Counted from the stretch's first letter, positions 35,075 to 47,313 are shown. The stretch: DNA of 64,000 bases from Trema orientale (GCA_002914845.1 JXTC01000082.1:290520-354519), one strand, 5' to 3'. Notes: generated from the letters alone by a model not told the origin. A program made the numbers and translations.

Positions 35075-37712
35075 CACTACTAAAAAAAGTCTTTACCACG
35101 GCGTAAAGGCATAAATAACTACGGCGCCTTACATTCATCTACCACGCCGTCTAAGCGCCGTAAAATCGGGCTTTCACAGCGCTTTATAGGTGTTGTGAAA
35201 GTTTCACGGCGCCTATAAAGTGCTGTCTGTATAAAGGCCCCAAATCGCGAACCCTAGAGAGCATTTTGCTCTCTCTTGCTCAACTCATGTTCTCTCTAAG
35301 CCCAGCCGCGCTTTTATGCTCCAATACACCATATTTTCCGGCCAAAGAGGTATTTCCAACCTTTTAAACTTGTTTTTATCACTAAATTTAGATCACTTAT
35401 TGTTTTAACTATGATTTTAACCTATAAATTTGTGAAAATTTCATATTTTAGGCTATGTGTTGATTTAGAATCTTAACATTCCATATACTATTCTTTTTCG
35501 GAGAAAAAGGTAATCCAACTCATTTTTGTCACTTAAATTTTTTACCCATTATTTTAACTATAGTTTTGACTTATTAATTTGTATAAATTTATGTTTGAGT
35601 GTGTGTTTATTTAGAACCCAAAATTGTCAAATTGAAATTTCTTGGCTATACATTGACAATCTCTACTCTTGTAAGTGCTATTTTGGCTATTTATTTACTA
35701 GAAAATTTCATTTTTGGCTATGTTTTTCTATTAGTATGAATTAATCTGAATTTATGTTATTATAGTTTGTTGTCTTATATAATGTAGATGTTAATATATC
35801 CATTTTTTAAAATACTTTAGGTGAAGTGTGAAGTTCATTTAGTTGCAAAATTTTGGGATTGAAGGTATATTGTCTCAATTTTTGCTAATTTTATGTTTTA
35901 GGTAGTTAGAGAGTAAATTAACTTGAAATCTAGTTTGCAATTATTTTTTATTTTTAATTTTTTTTATATAAATGGTTAATGTAGATTTTAATTTAATTTG
36001 TTATTGGTTAAAAATCGTATTTTGTATTTGTATTTGTTTCAAGTTTTTGAATTTTCAATTTTTAAGTGGTATGAATTTTAGATATTGAATTATTTTTTAA
36101 TCTTTTTTTTTATATATATGTTTTAGTAGAAATTCGAAGTACGAAGATTACTTATATATTAACAATTTAAGGTATGTTGCCTCAATTATTTCTTGGCCTA
36201 GATTATGTCACCATTTTCAATGGTTTTATATTTTCATTTGGGAAAGTCTAATTTAGAGGAGATATGTTATGAGAAATCATATATTGTGGTGATATAATGA
36301 TAATGTTATAATTGTGCGTGAATCTTTGAGTTCATTATTTGTGTTGATATGTATTTATATAATTGGCTACTTATTTGAAATAAAGGAGGCTATGTCAAAA
36401 ATAAGTATAATCTAGTTTGTTATGTTAGTTGCTCAATATAAGGTCTTCTTTACAAACAAAAATTTGTTTAAGTTTTTTTTCCCCCCAAAATGTGCTTAGA
36501 ATTGATAAGTAATGAATGCTGGCGAATAGATTATATATGGATAATCTTTATCATCAATTTTATGAGTACGGAACATTAATTGTTACTTGTGATTTATCCT
36601 CTCAAAAATTATGTATGGTTTTTAGATCCTCTAGGTTTACCTCTCTGTAAGGAAATTGATTTAACAATGATCAAGTAAGTTCTCTAATAGTTATTTTGTT
36701 ATAGTTAAGTTTTTTAAGGTATTTTAATTATGGTTACTAATCTTTTATTTTTTGTAATTCATTTCTAATTCAAAGTGCATTCAATATATATAATGCAGAA
36801 AAAGATAAGAAAGGAAGACCAAATGGTCTGGTTTATAAGCCAATAAAGATACTAAACTTAAATAAATAACACTTGTTGGGTAGAAGATTAATTAAAACTA
36901 CTTATTTTTTCGAATCTTATGTATATTACTCAAGATAACTGGCAAGTGTTGAATGCGGATTCTACATATATAAATTTATGAGAGAAATTATTGAACAAGC
37001 TAATGTTAAATCATTTACCATAATGGTATGTAACTTGTATATTTTATTAGTTCTCTTTTAATTTAGAATTTGATTGATCATTTTCTAACAAATAGGGCGT
37101 TTAAATTTGTAGTTTAATGGACAAAATTTCTACACAAAAGGTGATATCAATGGACTTCTTGAAGAGTGGGTCGAAGAACTAATACAATTTCTCATTTGAG
37201 GTTCCTAGACTTTGTTTATTTAAACTATGTAGTTTTTTATGATCATATTAGTTTGACTTAAAATACTAATGTGCATACTTAGTTTATAGACTATATAGAT
37301 ATGATTATGATCAAGTTATTATATTAAGTAGTTCATCTGTGTTGATTTACTCATTATATACTTATTTTTATATTATGGACTATGTTATATTATTAAGTTT
37401 GTAATTTTTATTTAATGTTAGTATGTAAATTAATATTTATACGGTGTATGTAATTGATTTGGATTTTATTTATAAAATTCCAAAGGTATAGACAAATATA
37501 TTAAAAATACTCCCCGGAAATATGTACTACGGTGCTCAAAAAGCGCCTTGATAGGTCTACCAAGGCGCTTATAAAGCGCCGTAGAAGAAGTAGGTCTATT
37601 ACCACGGCGCTTTATAAGCGCCTTGGTAGCCGGGGTCTATTACGGCACCCGAAACCAAGGCGTTTTTAGGCGCGTCTTGAAAGGTCTTTCAAGGCCTTTT
37701 TTTATTGTAGTG
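35075..37712. mobile_element. Non-autonomous CACTA (En/Spm) element
   Basis: A 2,638-bp element with termini CACTACTAAAAAAAGTC and (reverse complement of right end) CACTACAATAAAAAAAGGCC, flanked by ACA at 35072-35074 and 37713-37715, the 3-bp duplication of CACTA elements. Both subterminal regions are crowded with GGCGCTT/AAGCGCC motifs: GGCGCTTATAAAGCGCC at 37564-37580 and its exact reverse complement at 37606-37622, with related copies at 35096-35230. These would be transposase-binding repeats. The interior is AT-rich with no transposase frame; parts of the left interior (about 35340-35620) look internally duplicated. Confidence 0.9.
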
Positions 37713-37715
37713 ACA

Positions 37716-39904
37716 ACACGAATACGATATACTAATACGAATTATCACCTAATCTAAACTGTGCGCACAAAACTCGTTAACTAATTTGATAATCTGGTTT
37801 TAAAAAAAAAAAATGCATGTTATGCATCTGGTGTCTCTTGTCACTGGTCTTAATTTTACTTTCAATATTCCAAAATTTGTGAACAATTTTTTTCCCCGCT
37901 AGTCCGATGAAGACAAAGTCAAAGTGGTCCAATTAAAAATAAAAAAATAAAAATAGAACACGGTACTTGAATTTTACAAAATGGGGAATTGAAATAGTGT
38001 ATAGCTGGGGCAAGTGTGAAGGAGATGCTTTGCCGTGTGCCTACGACATGCAAGTGGTACACTCTACTCCTATCTGGACGCGGTCTCTGGTGACAATAAA
38101 AACATCTCTTATTCTCATCTTGTCTTTTCTTAACTTTTACTAGTAATATTATTGCCATAATATTATAAATGTGCACGTCATTCATTTTCTTTCAGTTTCT
38201 AGTAATTAACTTCCAATAATAATTCTTCGAGCTAGCAAAATAAATAAATTAAAAATTTATAAGTAGAAAAGATTCCAACATTTCGTACTAGAACTATTTA
38301 ATAACTTATTAAAATCAGTTTGCTCTTCCTTTTTTTTTTTCAGCGAGAAAAAAGACCTGATAACCAAAAACTTGTTAACCAAGTAGCTAGCTAGTCAGAA
38401 TGATCATTTTTGTATTACCCAAAAAGATCACGTTTCGAATATTTCCTTTTTCATTTGATAAAATTAATTACGTATAATAGTATATTAAGAATGGTCTCCA
38501 CTTTCTCGAATCCAAAACTTTATCCACTTGATATTATTGTCATGTTTGACACGGTGACTCGAGGCAAAAAGTTCCCAATCTCAATATTAATTAATACTAA
38601 TCGCTCTTTATTAAGTCGTTTCGCCATAAATAAGGCTTTAAATTATGGTTTAAAAAGCAGTTTCCCAAAAAGAAAAAATATTTATATGGAAACATATTGA
38701 AGCACATAAGGGAACATATCCACCTAGTAGATGATGCATGCACCACATTTATATTGGGTGGGATTATGCTTTTTATGAAAAGGGTTTAATTCATTTATGG
38801 GGTGGGAGGAGTTGATCCTTTCAAGTTTCAACCCCTATCTTTTCCTTGAATAAGAGAGTAACTCTTTCAAGTTGTTTAGTGTAATAATTGACTGAATAGT
38901 TTTTATATATAATGCATGGGTCCAAAGCGACGTCACTTTGGTTGGCCCTTTTTTTTTGTTTTGGGTTGGCTGGCAGTGACCAAAGAAGCTTTTATTAGCT
39001 AGCTAAACATCCGTCAATTATGAAAGTCTTTATAAATTAATATTGGAATTGGCCTCTATTTGGGGGTTCTTACTTGCTTCCCATAACTTAGCCTAATTTT
39101 TCCCCAAGTGTCTAATTGGTCAACACACATGACCATAAGGTATACAGTCACGTTAATTCAAAACATTGACTTTATCTCACAGAAAAACATGAAACAACCA
39201 GGTTCAGGTTCATTGCAATTTACTTAAGATTTGATATGAGAGTTTAGGTAGATTTTTGGGAATTAAATAATCCATATTCAGAATGAGGTTAATTGAGGAT
39301 TTGTATATCCTCGTTTGGGAAAAGAATATGGGGCATTTGGTTCAATTATGGCTGCTTTTAGAACTTTATTTACATTTATCATGGACAATATTGGTTTGTT
39401 AAAAGCCTAATAAATAAAGAAAATCTTAAATTTGGTTACTTTATTTGTAATTTTGTACTATTGATATTAACTTTGTGTTCAATGAATCTCTCCCAATCTT
39501 ATTATTGTACTTAGATTCGAGAATCTAGATGGTGTGAGTCATTAAGTTTGAGCTCAAGTACTTCCTTTAAGCTAGACTAGTCACGTTGTTTGCAGTTTCT
39601 TATATACACTTAATCTAGTCTTTAGTTAAATCTTTTGTAGCTGCCCAGATTTAATATTCACTCAGAGAAGAGAGAAAAACAAAAAATTAACATTGGTACT
39701 CCACTATTACATATTTTATTTATAACGCTTTTTTTTTGTCCGGATGTGGGGGCATGTTCAACTTGGGCTTGGTCTAGAGAATGGACTTCACAAGCAGTGT
39801 TTTGGGATAACATGATTTTTTTAGGAGTCCTAAAAAATCACTTTTCTAGAACAAATTTTTTTGACTTTTTTGGTGAATAAGATAATTGAGCTCCCACAGT
39901 TTGG
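37716..39904. other. Intergenic, AT-rich
   Basis: About 2.2 kb with poly-A/T runs and scattered short frames that do not look coding. No element with recognisable ends. Confidence 0.5.
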
Positions 39905-41150
39905 TGTGAAAATGGGCCGACACTAATGGACCAATACAGACATAGCACAGTACGATTAGTAATTGTGCTCGAATTGGCACGACACGATTAATAATTATGC
40001 CCGAATCAGCATAGCATGATAAGTAAACGTGCTTAGGCCGACATGGTACAGGCATGAGCACCAACATGGCACGATGGGTACGAATAACTGGCACAACAGG
40101 TAAGTTAAATAATTAGTTTTCAAAAAATATACTTATTTTAATTTTTTTGGCAGAATTTTAATACAATAAATTTAAAAAAATAGAAAAAATTAAAAATAAA
40201 ATATTTTCTTAGTAAAAATAAAATATTATAAATATTACGTCAATTTTTAATTTTTTTTAAAAGTAAAAAAGCTCTAAAATTTAATAAGTTTGAGTCAAAG
40301 AGTTCAAATATATTTAGAATCTAAGGCAAAATTCACTTCCAGTAAAAAAGTCCTTAAAATATTTTAAAAAAAAAATATAGTATAAGTACGTGCTAATCAT
40401 AACTTTTAAGTTATGCATTTTAATATAATTTGAGTAGGCGACAATTTAGTTGGAATATACTTTAACTATAGAAATTTAAATTAATTATCATTACTCACGT
40501 ACAATTTAATATTTCAATTTAGATTTGTTTTTATATAAAAGTTTTCTCAATTTTCAAATAATTTTTTTCTATTACATAATAATTAACAACTTATAATTAC
40601 TTAAAAGGAAATATATCTAATAGTATTAAAACAACTAAATTTGAAAAAAAAAAATCAATAATGAGAATGATTATGGAAGAAGAACAATAAGAGTTTGAAA
40701 ATAGAAATAATTAGGCTTGAAATCATATATAATATAAAAAATGAGCAAGGTTAGACACAAGAATAATATAATAAAAAACAAGCACGATTAGGCATGTAAA
40801 TATTATAATACCTAAAATGGGTGCAATTAGTATGAAAATAATATAATATCGAAAACATGTATGATTAGGCACAGAAATAACACAATATTATAAATGAGTA
40901 TGATTAGGCATGGAAAATAGCCCAATATTGTAAATGGGACGATTAGGCATGGTAATAGCATAATACCGAAAATGGGAACAATTAGACATAAAAATAGACA
41001 AGCACAATTATGACACATTAACTGCACGAAATCGGGTACGAGCACGGCACAGGCACAGCACGGGCACATGCACATAACGGGTCGAGCACAGCACGATACG
41101 ATTAGTAATCGTGCCTGGGCCAATACGACACGGCCCAGTTAACATCTCTG
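39905..41150. mobile_element. Inverted-repeat element rich in GGGCC/GGCACGA motifs
   Basis: The left end (ATGGGCCGACACTAATGGACC) and the reverse complement of the right end (CTGGGCCGTGTCGTATTGGC) are similar over about 80 bp, including GATTAGTAATTGTGC / GATTACTAATCGTAT. Ends are approximate and I found no clear target-site duplication. The interior includes a tandem array of about 48-bp units (listed). Probably a hAT-like non-autonomous element. Confidence 0.6.
40706..41012. repeat. Degenerate tandem array, unit about 47-50 bp
   Basis: About six diverged units carrying GATTAGGCA(T/C)G...AAATA..ATAATA....AAATGGG follow one another. Because the period is near 16 codons, the minus strand reads as a false repetitive hydrophobic frame. 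Confidence 0.8.
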
Positions 41151-41710
41151 ACTTTGTTGACATATCATCAAAAGTCTAAGTTGAGAAAAATTAATTCCCA
41201 CACCTTAAAAATTTCTGATTTCTCTCTCTTCTTTTCCTTCCTTCCCTCCCATTTTCTCTCTGTCCAAACACATCTCTTTCTCTCTTCGAAAATAAATTAT
41301 TTTTGGCAAACATTAGATTAGAATTTCAACTCCAACGAAATCACATATATTTCGTCAGCATTTTCGGGTGAGAATTTCAAGTATATATTTATTTTTTTCC
41401 CTCGAATGGTTCATTTATGGTCACAATTGAACATATAATGTTCTAAGAGGTCAAATAATATCAATATGTACATTACTTTAGTTAAAAGTGCATTGTTTTT
41501 TAAATCCATAAAAAATGGTATCCAAACTTCTTCGTTTTTTAGAATCTTCTATAAATTCTCAACAATTCTGAAATTGAAATGGAGCAAAATTAAGAGGAAA
41601 AAAGAATTAGAGAATGAAAATGAGTCCATAGAATATTCAACTGTAAGCGAATTTTCATTGGTTTTGGAGTTCTTTTTTTTCCCCAATTTGTCATTGTCAG
41701 AAAGACTATC
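41151..41710. other. Intergenic
   Basis: A CT-rich block (41220-41285) then AT-rich sequence; no supported gene. Confidence 0.45.
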
Positions 41711-42376
41711 TGTTGGGACCGTTTTCACCAACTGTCTACGTGTCTCTGCTACCTCTGACTGTGTCCAATATTTGGATGGATCGGAAGGGCCCCAAGGAGG
41801 GGTACCTGCAAAGACTCTCCGATGCCTAAGTCAGATATCGGCTCTAAAAGAGATAGCAGGGAATGAAAAGATTGCTTACCCATTTGCTACGGTGTGTGTG
41901 GTATTTATACCTCCGGAATTGGGATCCAATTCCGAGGTTTCTTTTCCAGCGCCGTAGCTCGCTCCTAAAATCACGGGCTGAGATTGGTACGGTTTGCTCC
42001 CTGTCACCAGCTCCAACATGAATTCTGACATGGAGCGGCGATTACAGTTCCGCCGTTCCCTCAGGAGAACGCATTTAATACGCACACCTACCCAGGATTG
42101 CATTAAATGCCTTGTCTGGGTCTGGAACTGCGCGTTGCCCCCGAGGGTCCTCTAGCGGAAGACCCTTGAGGCTCCTGACCCCCAGCTGTCGGGACAAGGG
42201 TCTGGTTGGGCCAGGCCCATCCCAGGTCTGGACGGGCTCTGTCTTGACCCGCTTCGACAGCGTGGGCCCAATTACCGTCACGCGGAGTACTCGTGGTTCC
42301 CAGGTGGTTTTTCTACTACGTGTCACCTGAATGCACACGTGGCNNNGGAGGAGCGTACAAGTTAAATTTTCTAACA
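41711..42376. mobile_element. LTR-retrotransposon-like GC-rich fragment (possible solo LTR)
   Basis: A GC-rich block in AT-rich surroundings, starting TGTTGGGACC and possibly ending TTTTCTAACA, the TG...CA inverted ends of an LTR. It has a TATA-like box (GGTATTTATACC at about 41911) and the block ACCTGCAAAGACTCTCCGATG seen in many plant retrotransposon LTRs. No flanking 5-bp duplication was found. No gag or pol is present. It contains a 3-N gap. Orientation and exact ends are uncertain. Confidence 0.5.
42344..42346. other. Assembly gap (NNN)
   Basis: Three N bases interrupt the GC-rich LTR-like fragment. The true missing length is unknown; a short N run can mark a scaffold join within a repeat. 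Confidence 0.99.
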
Positions 42377-43092
42377 GTTTATAGGTAAAACTAAAAAAAC
42401 TAAAAAGCAAAAAACTGAGAGTGTGAGTCACCAAAATTAAGTTACCATTTCTCAATTTTATTAATTATGTGAGAGTCACCAAAATTAATATCCTAAAAAG
42501 TATAAATAAATACATAAATGAAGAGGAAATAAAAGCACTTTCTTTATTTCCAGTCACATTACTTTCCATTGTAGAGATTGGTTTACTAGAGTTTAGTGGT
42601 ACTGATCATGCGTAAATCACTGAACTGGAAATCAGAGTACTAATTTCCAGTCGCCGTGGTGAAAATCGTACCCAGGTTGCTCTGTTGGTCTCCCCAACAT
42701 TAATGATATCAAGTATTTTTGGATTACTAGTAATTATGAATGTCATGGTCGAAAATTTAATATTATTCCTTAAAAAATAAAAAATGAAAAAAACTTCATA
42801 GAATTATTAAAGTACTCGTTGAATAACCTTGTAAAAAAGCTGCAATCTTTTATAATAGGGTCCATTCATGACGATATATAGCTAGTTTCATAATGCAACT
42901 TGGCTCATCCATGTGAGAAGACCATTAATACGTCTAAACGTGCAAGTCTTTCTTCCGATTCCATGAATATGTGTGTCGAACTAACATTAGCTTCGAATTT
43001 CTCATCATACATTATTCTTACTTTCCGTGAAGCTAATGAATATGAAAAAAAAAAAAAAAAGAAAAATAGAAAATTATAAGTAATAGAAGATG
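42377..43092. other. Intergenic, AT-rich
   Basis: About 700 bases without coding signal or recognisable element. Confidence 0.5.
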
Positions 43093-44134
43093 TAGGGATG
43101 TCAACGGAACGGACCGGATCTGGTTTAATATTTACAATCCTCGTCTCCGTTATTATTTTAGTATACCATCTCCGTACTATTCACCGTTTAATTTGATGTG
43201 GAGCAATTTAGGAGAATCTCCGTCGGGGAATGGTTTCCCCATTAATATATCGAGGTCCTCATTTGGAACCATTATCTTGAATCTATAAAAAAATCATATA
43301 TTAGCCTAAATTTTTTAAAAGTGTAAATACATTAAAAAAAAAAAGTTAAATTCATTAAAAACTCTAATTTTAGCTAGTGCTGTAAATATGGGCCGCCCTG
43401 CCCGGCCTGTTCGGGCCAAAATGAAAATTTGGATCGGGCCGAGCCAGGCTGTGAATAGTAGCAGGCTGGGCAGGCTCAGCTCAGCCCTATAGCCCGATGA
43501 CTGAATACCGAATCGGGCCAAAATTGGGCTGGCTTAGCCCGGTCCTGTACTGTTTCGTAAAAATATTATTTTTTTAAAATAATAATTACAAAAATGACAA
43601 AATTTTTTTAAAAAAAAATTGGCCACCGGGACAGCCAGCAGGCTCACTACCTCGGTCTAGCCCAGCCCGTTTGGCCCGACCCATATTTGTAGCTCTAATT
43701 TTAGCTCAAATCTATTGGAATTATAATTTAATAAAAGATATAAGTAAGTAATAAAATATATAAATAAAGCTTTAACATATTAGAATTCAAAATGTAAAAT
43801 ATTCAATCGCAAAATCATATAACACATTATTCACCTAAATAAATAATATAATCTCAAATATTTAAATCTCAAACAATAGTATATGACTATACATTAGTAA
43901 GTGTTTTTTTTTTTCCAAAAATAGTTTAAAATTGAATTATTATTATATAAAAAATAAAAATTTAAATTAGATATAATCGGCGTGGGCACTCAATCCCAAA
44001 CCCACCCCATCTCTTCTAAATATAAAAAGGAATCTCCGTCTTATACCCCGCATCATTTATAACGGTGAAAACTCGTCCTATTTGGGTCGATGCACCGCAT
44101 TGCACTATCTTATTCGGTGAAATTAACATCCCTA
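43093..44134. mobile_element. Old hAT-like element carrying a nested MITE
   Basis: Ends TAGGGATGTCAACGG ... TTAACATCCCTA form short inverted repeats of the same type as the other hAT-like elements here. Flanks AGAAGATG and AGATCTAG match poorly, so the insertion is old or the ends are imprecise. The interior is AT-rich, without ORF, and is interrupted at 43375-43697. Confidence 0.55.
43375..43697. mobile_element. hAT-type MITE with perfect 8-bp duplication, nested
   Basis: 323 bp, ends TAGTGCTGTAAATATGGG ... CCCATATTTGTAGCTCTA, flanked by perfect ATTTTAGC (43367-43374 and 43698-43705). It carries GGCCCG/CGGGCC-rich subterminal motifs. It interrupts the older element at 43093-44134, so it is the younger insertion. 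Confidence 0.92.
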
Positions 44135-44475
44135 AGATCTAGCTAGCTCATCACATATAATTGGCTAATTTTCTTTTCTCTTTTATTCCTCATAGATTAA
44201 TCATTGCCATATATTTTCTATTCAAGAGTAATAAGGACACATAATGCATTATATATATAGGCGTAACATACATGTCAATCAACAAAAGGGTGATTTACCA
44301 AATCACTAATGAGAAATAACAAGAAAGCTCCTGGACCACTTGATAAAAACAGAGGAGATCGAAGAGAAATGTTTAATTTCCTTCAAGAGAGGAAAAAAAA
44401 AAAAAAAGGGAAATGTCTTACACTATATTTGGTATTAGGGAAAGAGTAGGAAAGATTAATTAGGAAAGAGATCAC

Positions 44476-44828
44476 CGAGTGTAATAGCTCAGTTGGCTAA
44501 GGTACTACAGATAGGCAGACTCAAGTTCGAGTCGTGGTGGTAGACAGTGATTTTTCCGAAAGGTATTCCCTTGTTGGTAGTCCACACCATTCCTCGAGTG
44601 GTACGCTTGCGTAGCTGACCTCGATGTTCTACTTACATTGTCTCCTAATCCAACTGGTACTTGGTGGGGTCTAGGTGACGCACTCTATCGTCCAGTGGGG
44701 TAAGAACTTCCGTTTGGTTCCTCAATGAATATTCTGATAGGCGCAGTTTGGTACTGCTAAGGTCACGTCCTAGCAAGGGGTTAGCTAACCCTGGTCAACC
44801 CCCGTCCGCTTTTTATTATCAAAAAAAA
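44476..44828 (+). mobile_element. tRNA-derived SINE
   Basis: The tRNA-like head has an internal RNA polymerase III promoter: A box TAGCTCAGTTGG (44485-44496) and B box GTTCGAGTC (44525-44533), spaced as in a tRNA. A tRNA-unrelated body of about 280 bp follows and ends in an AT-rich tail (TTTTTATTATCAAAAAAAA). The head does not fold as an intact tRNA and no anticodon arm is convincing, so this is a retroposon, not a functional tRNA gene. Target-site duplications are unclear. Confidence 0.8.
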
Positions 44829-45342
44829 TTTAAGAGAGAGAGAGAGAGAGAGAGTACCAGATTAATGTTGGAGAAGTAGCTCTTTTTTATATTGTTTGAT
44901 ATTGGAAATTTGGATGGAAAGTAGAAAAGATATAGATAGAGATTTGAATTGTAGAATTATTATATAATAGCAATTGTTAAATAAAATAGTTTTGTTAAAT
45001 TTTTTGGAGAGTAATTGTGTTATTTACCTTATATTTTTTGTTCTTCTATCCAATGAGGAAATGACTTAATTTGGTGGGCTAAAAGGTGTTCTCAGGTCAT
45101 CCTTCTCTTCCCTCCCTCCCCATCTGTTTTGCCAAACAATGGATTTTAGCTCTCATTCTGTCTCTCATTCCACAAATCTTTGTATTAGCATGATCACAAT
45201 TCACTATTAGTTAAGACATATGTCAGATTGTCACACTAAGGACTGAATGAGAAATAGCTTCCATATGGTTTAGGTAGAGAGCCTAATTATGATAACTTGT
45301 CCAAACAATGAACAACTACTTTCTAATTAAGAAAAGAAAGGG
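44829..45342. other. Intergenic with (GA)n
   Basis: A (GA)n microsatellite at about 44834-44854 follows the SINE, then AT-rich spacer without coding signal. Confidence 0.5.
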
Positions 45343-45821
45343 AAAAGTTAATAAATACCCGTTTTCAAAACTATATTTTCATAAATACTCGTTTTTTTAT
45401 TTTATTTCATAAATACTCATTTTTATACTCGTTTCTAGAGAAATGTAGACCACCAGTATTTTACACATAAAATGTAGACCACGGTATACATTTAATACAT
45501 TAAATGTATACCGTAGTCTACATTTCATGAATAAAAATTACATTACAAATTGGCACACATGTTTAAATGTATACTATAGGTCAAATTTATAATGAAAAAT
45601 GTAAAGCGTAGTAAATATCTACCTTGTAAATGTATACCGTTCATATTTTACACATGAAATGTGTAACTCATGAATAAAATATATATTGTAAATGTGGACC
45701 ACATGAAATTTTGCATATGAAATATGGAACATAAAATTAGGTATTTTTGAAAAAAAAAATTTAAAAACGGATATTTACGAAAATAAATTTTAAAAACAGA
45801 TACCCGGTGTAAATTTGTCGA
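45343..45821. mobile_element. Inverted-repeat element, AAATACCCGTTTT family
   Basis: The left end (AAATACCCGTTTTCAAAACT) and the reverse complement of the right end (GGGTATCTGTTTTTAAAATT) match over about 50 bp. The interior has repeated ATGTAGACCAC / TGTATACCGTAG motifs. A second copy of the family begins at 63836. No TSD or ORF identified. Confidence 0.65.
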
Positions 45822-45846
45822 AAAGAAGAGAAAAATATAGGAGAAA

Positions 45847-46145
45847 TTAGAAAATATACGGTATTTCTAAAAAAAATTAGAAAAATACGGTGATTTTGTA
45901 TTTTTTATGGCACGGTACAGTTTTTATTAGAAAAATATCGTTTTTAAAAAATATTTATAAAAATACCATTTTTTAAAATAGTAACTAGTTTCTAGTAACT
46001 AGTTTCTAGTAATCGAAAATATTTATAACTAGTATATAATTGGTAACCAGTTTCCAGTAAGCAGTTTCCAGAAATCGGTAACCAGTAACTATTTTAAAAG
46101 TGATAATTTTCTAAATATTTTTTAAAAAGTGATATTTCCCTAATT
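45847..46145. mobile_element. Inverted-repeat element with AGTAACTAGTTTCT repeats
   Basis: Left ATTAGAAAATATACGGTATT and right AAAAGTGATATTTCCCTAAT pair imperfectly. The centre holds tandem copies of a 14-bp AGTAACTAGTTTCT unit (about 45980-46012) and diverged GGTAACCAGTTTCCAGTAA units up to 46090. Boundaries are approximate. Confidence 0.45.
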
Positions 46146-46683
46146 AAAACCGTACAAAAATTGAAACAAACTCTAACTTCCGTACTTTTGTAATTCTTTT
46201 CGGTTTTTGTAGGTATAAGTGTTAGAAACCCAAAAATATAGTAGACTCTAAGCACTTTGGGCCAAAAGTAAACCCACGAACTTAAGGGACTTATAGAAAT
46301 ATGACCAAATTTTAGGCTCAATTTCAGTAAATGTCCCTTTGTCAAATGTTATAGCAAAATATCCGGTATATATGCTTATATACCAAGTGTAAAATTTTAT
46401 ATACCGAGTATAAAAAATTATATACCCAGTACATTTCAGTACAGTAACTAAAATTGGTAGATATTTGTATCTACCAAGTGTAAAAAAATATATACCAGGA
46501 CATTTAGTTATAAAATTTTAAAAGTGGACATCTACTTAATCAAATTTAAAATTTTGGTCATCCACCTAAATTTCTCCAAACTTAAATTGTTTTGGCCTGA
46601 CATGGATCAATTTTTAATTACAACTATTATGGCAAGTGTTAGGTTAGATTTGGTTTTGATTTTGTATGTGCAGGAATTAGCGG
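46146..46683. other. Spacer with short TATACC repeats
   Basis: About 46360-46510 holds repeated TATATACC(A/G)AGTGTAAAA motifs in both orientations, likely another decayed inverted-repeat element. No gene. Confidence 0.4.
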
Positions 46684-46691
46684 CTGTTAGG

Positions 46692-47305
46692 TAGGGGTGT
46701 CAATTCATGTCGACGGGTCGGGTTCGTGTCGGGTTGAAGTCTAATATATACATAAATTATGTCAACCCGAACCCGACCCGTGACCCGTCGTGTCAGAAAA
46801 CCATCAACACTAACCCGACATGCACCTAAAACGGATTGACCCGAACCCGACCCGCACAACCCGCTTTGGTGAATAACATCCAACCCACAACCCGATTTTG
46901 ACCCGTCAACCCGTTTTTGACCCGCCAACCCGCTATGACCCATATTTTTTTACTTATATTTTCTTTTTCTAAGGCTATTATTGTCTCATTTTAAAATAAA
47001 TAAATTAGGGGTAATTTATAAATATAATTAATAACTTATAATCCCAAAACTTACATTGTACAAGTTAAATATATCTATAATAATAGTCATAAACAAATTA
47101 AATAAAAAATATTTTTATAATTTAATTATATATATATTTGTTGGCGGGTCAAACGGGTCAAGTTCTGTCAAGCGGGTTGACCCGAAGCCGACCCGTTTTT
47201 TTATCTGTGTCAGACTGGTCGACCCGAACCCGACCCGCACCCTTTTTTCTTCAACCCTAACCCGCAAAAAATCGTGTCGTGTCGTAACCCAAATTGCCAC
47301 CCCTA
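46692..47305. mobile_element. hAT-type element with perfect 8-bp duplication
   Basis: 614 bp, ends TAGGGGTGTCAATT ... AATTGCCACCCCTA, flanked by perfect CTGTTAGG (46684-46691 and 47306-47313). Dense GACCCG/CGGGTC subterminal repeats lie at both ends around an AT-rich core. The ends resemble those of the element at 27534, so both may have been moved by related transposases. Confidence 0.92.
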
Positions 47306-47313
47306 CTGTTAGG

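Noticed and set aside
35340..35750. Exon-like repeats within the CACTA element
   Set aside because: Frames are broken and no transposase motif is seen; internal duplication of non-coding sequence is more likely.
40827..41123. Repetitive hydrophobic minus-strand frame resembling a membrane protein
   Set aside because: Produced by the 48-bp tandem array of a transposable element; period equals about 16 codons.
41466..41957. 163-codon open frame
   Set aside because: Runs from AT-rich spacer into the LTR-like fragment; composition changes half-way, so it is not one protein.
42075..42455. 126-codon minus-strand frame
   Set aside because: Crosses the NNN gap inside the LTR-like fragment.
44481..44552. 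Possible tRNA gene
   Set aside because: A and B boxes are present, but no acceptor stem or anticodon arm pairs, and a long SINE-like body with an A-rich tail follows.
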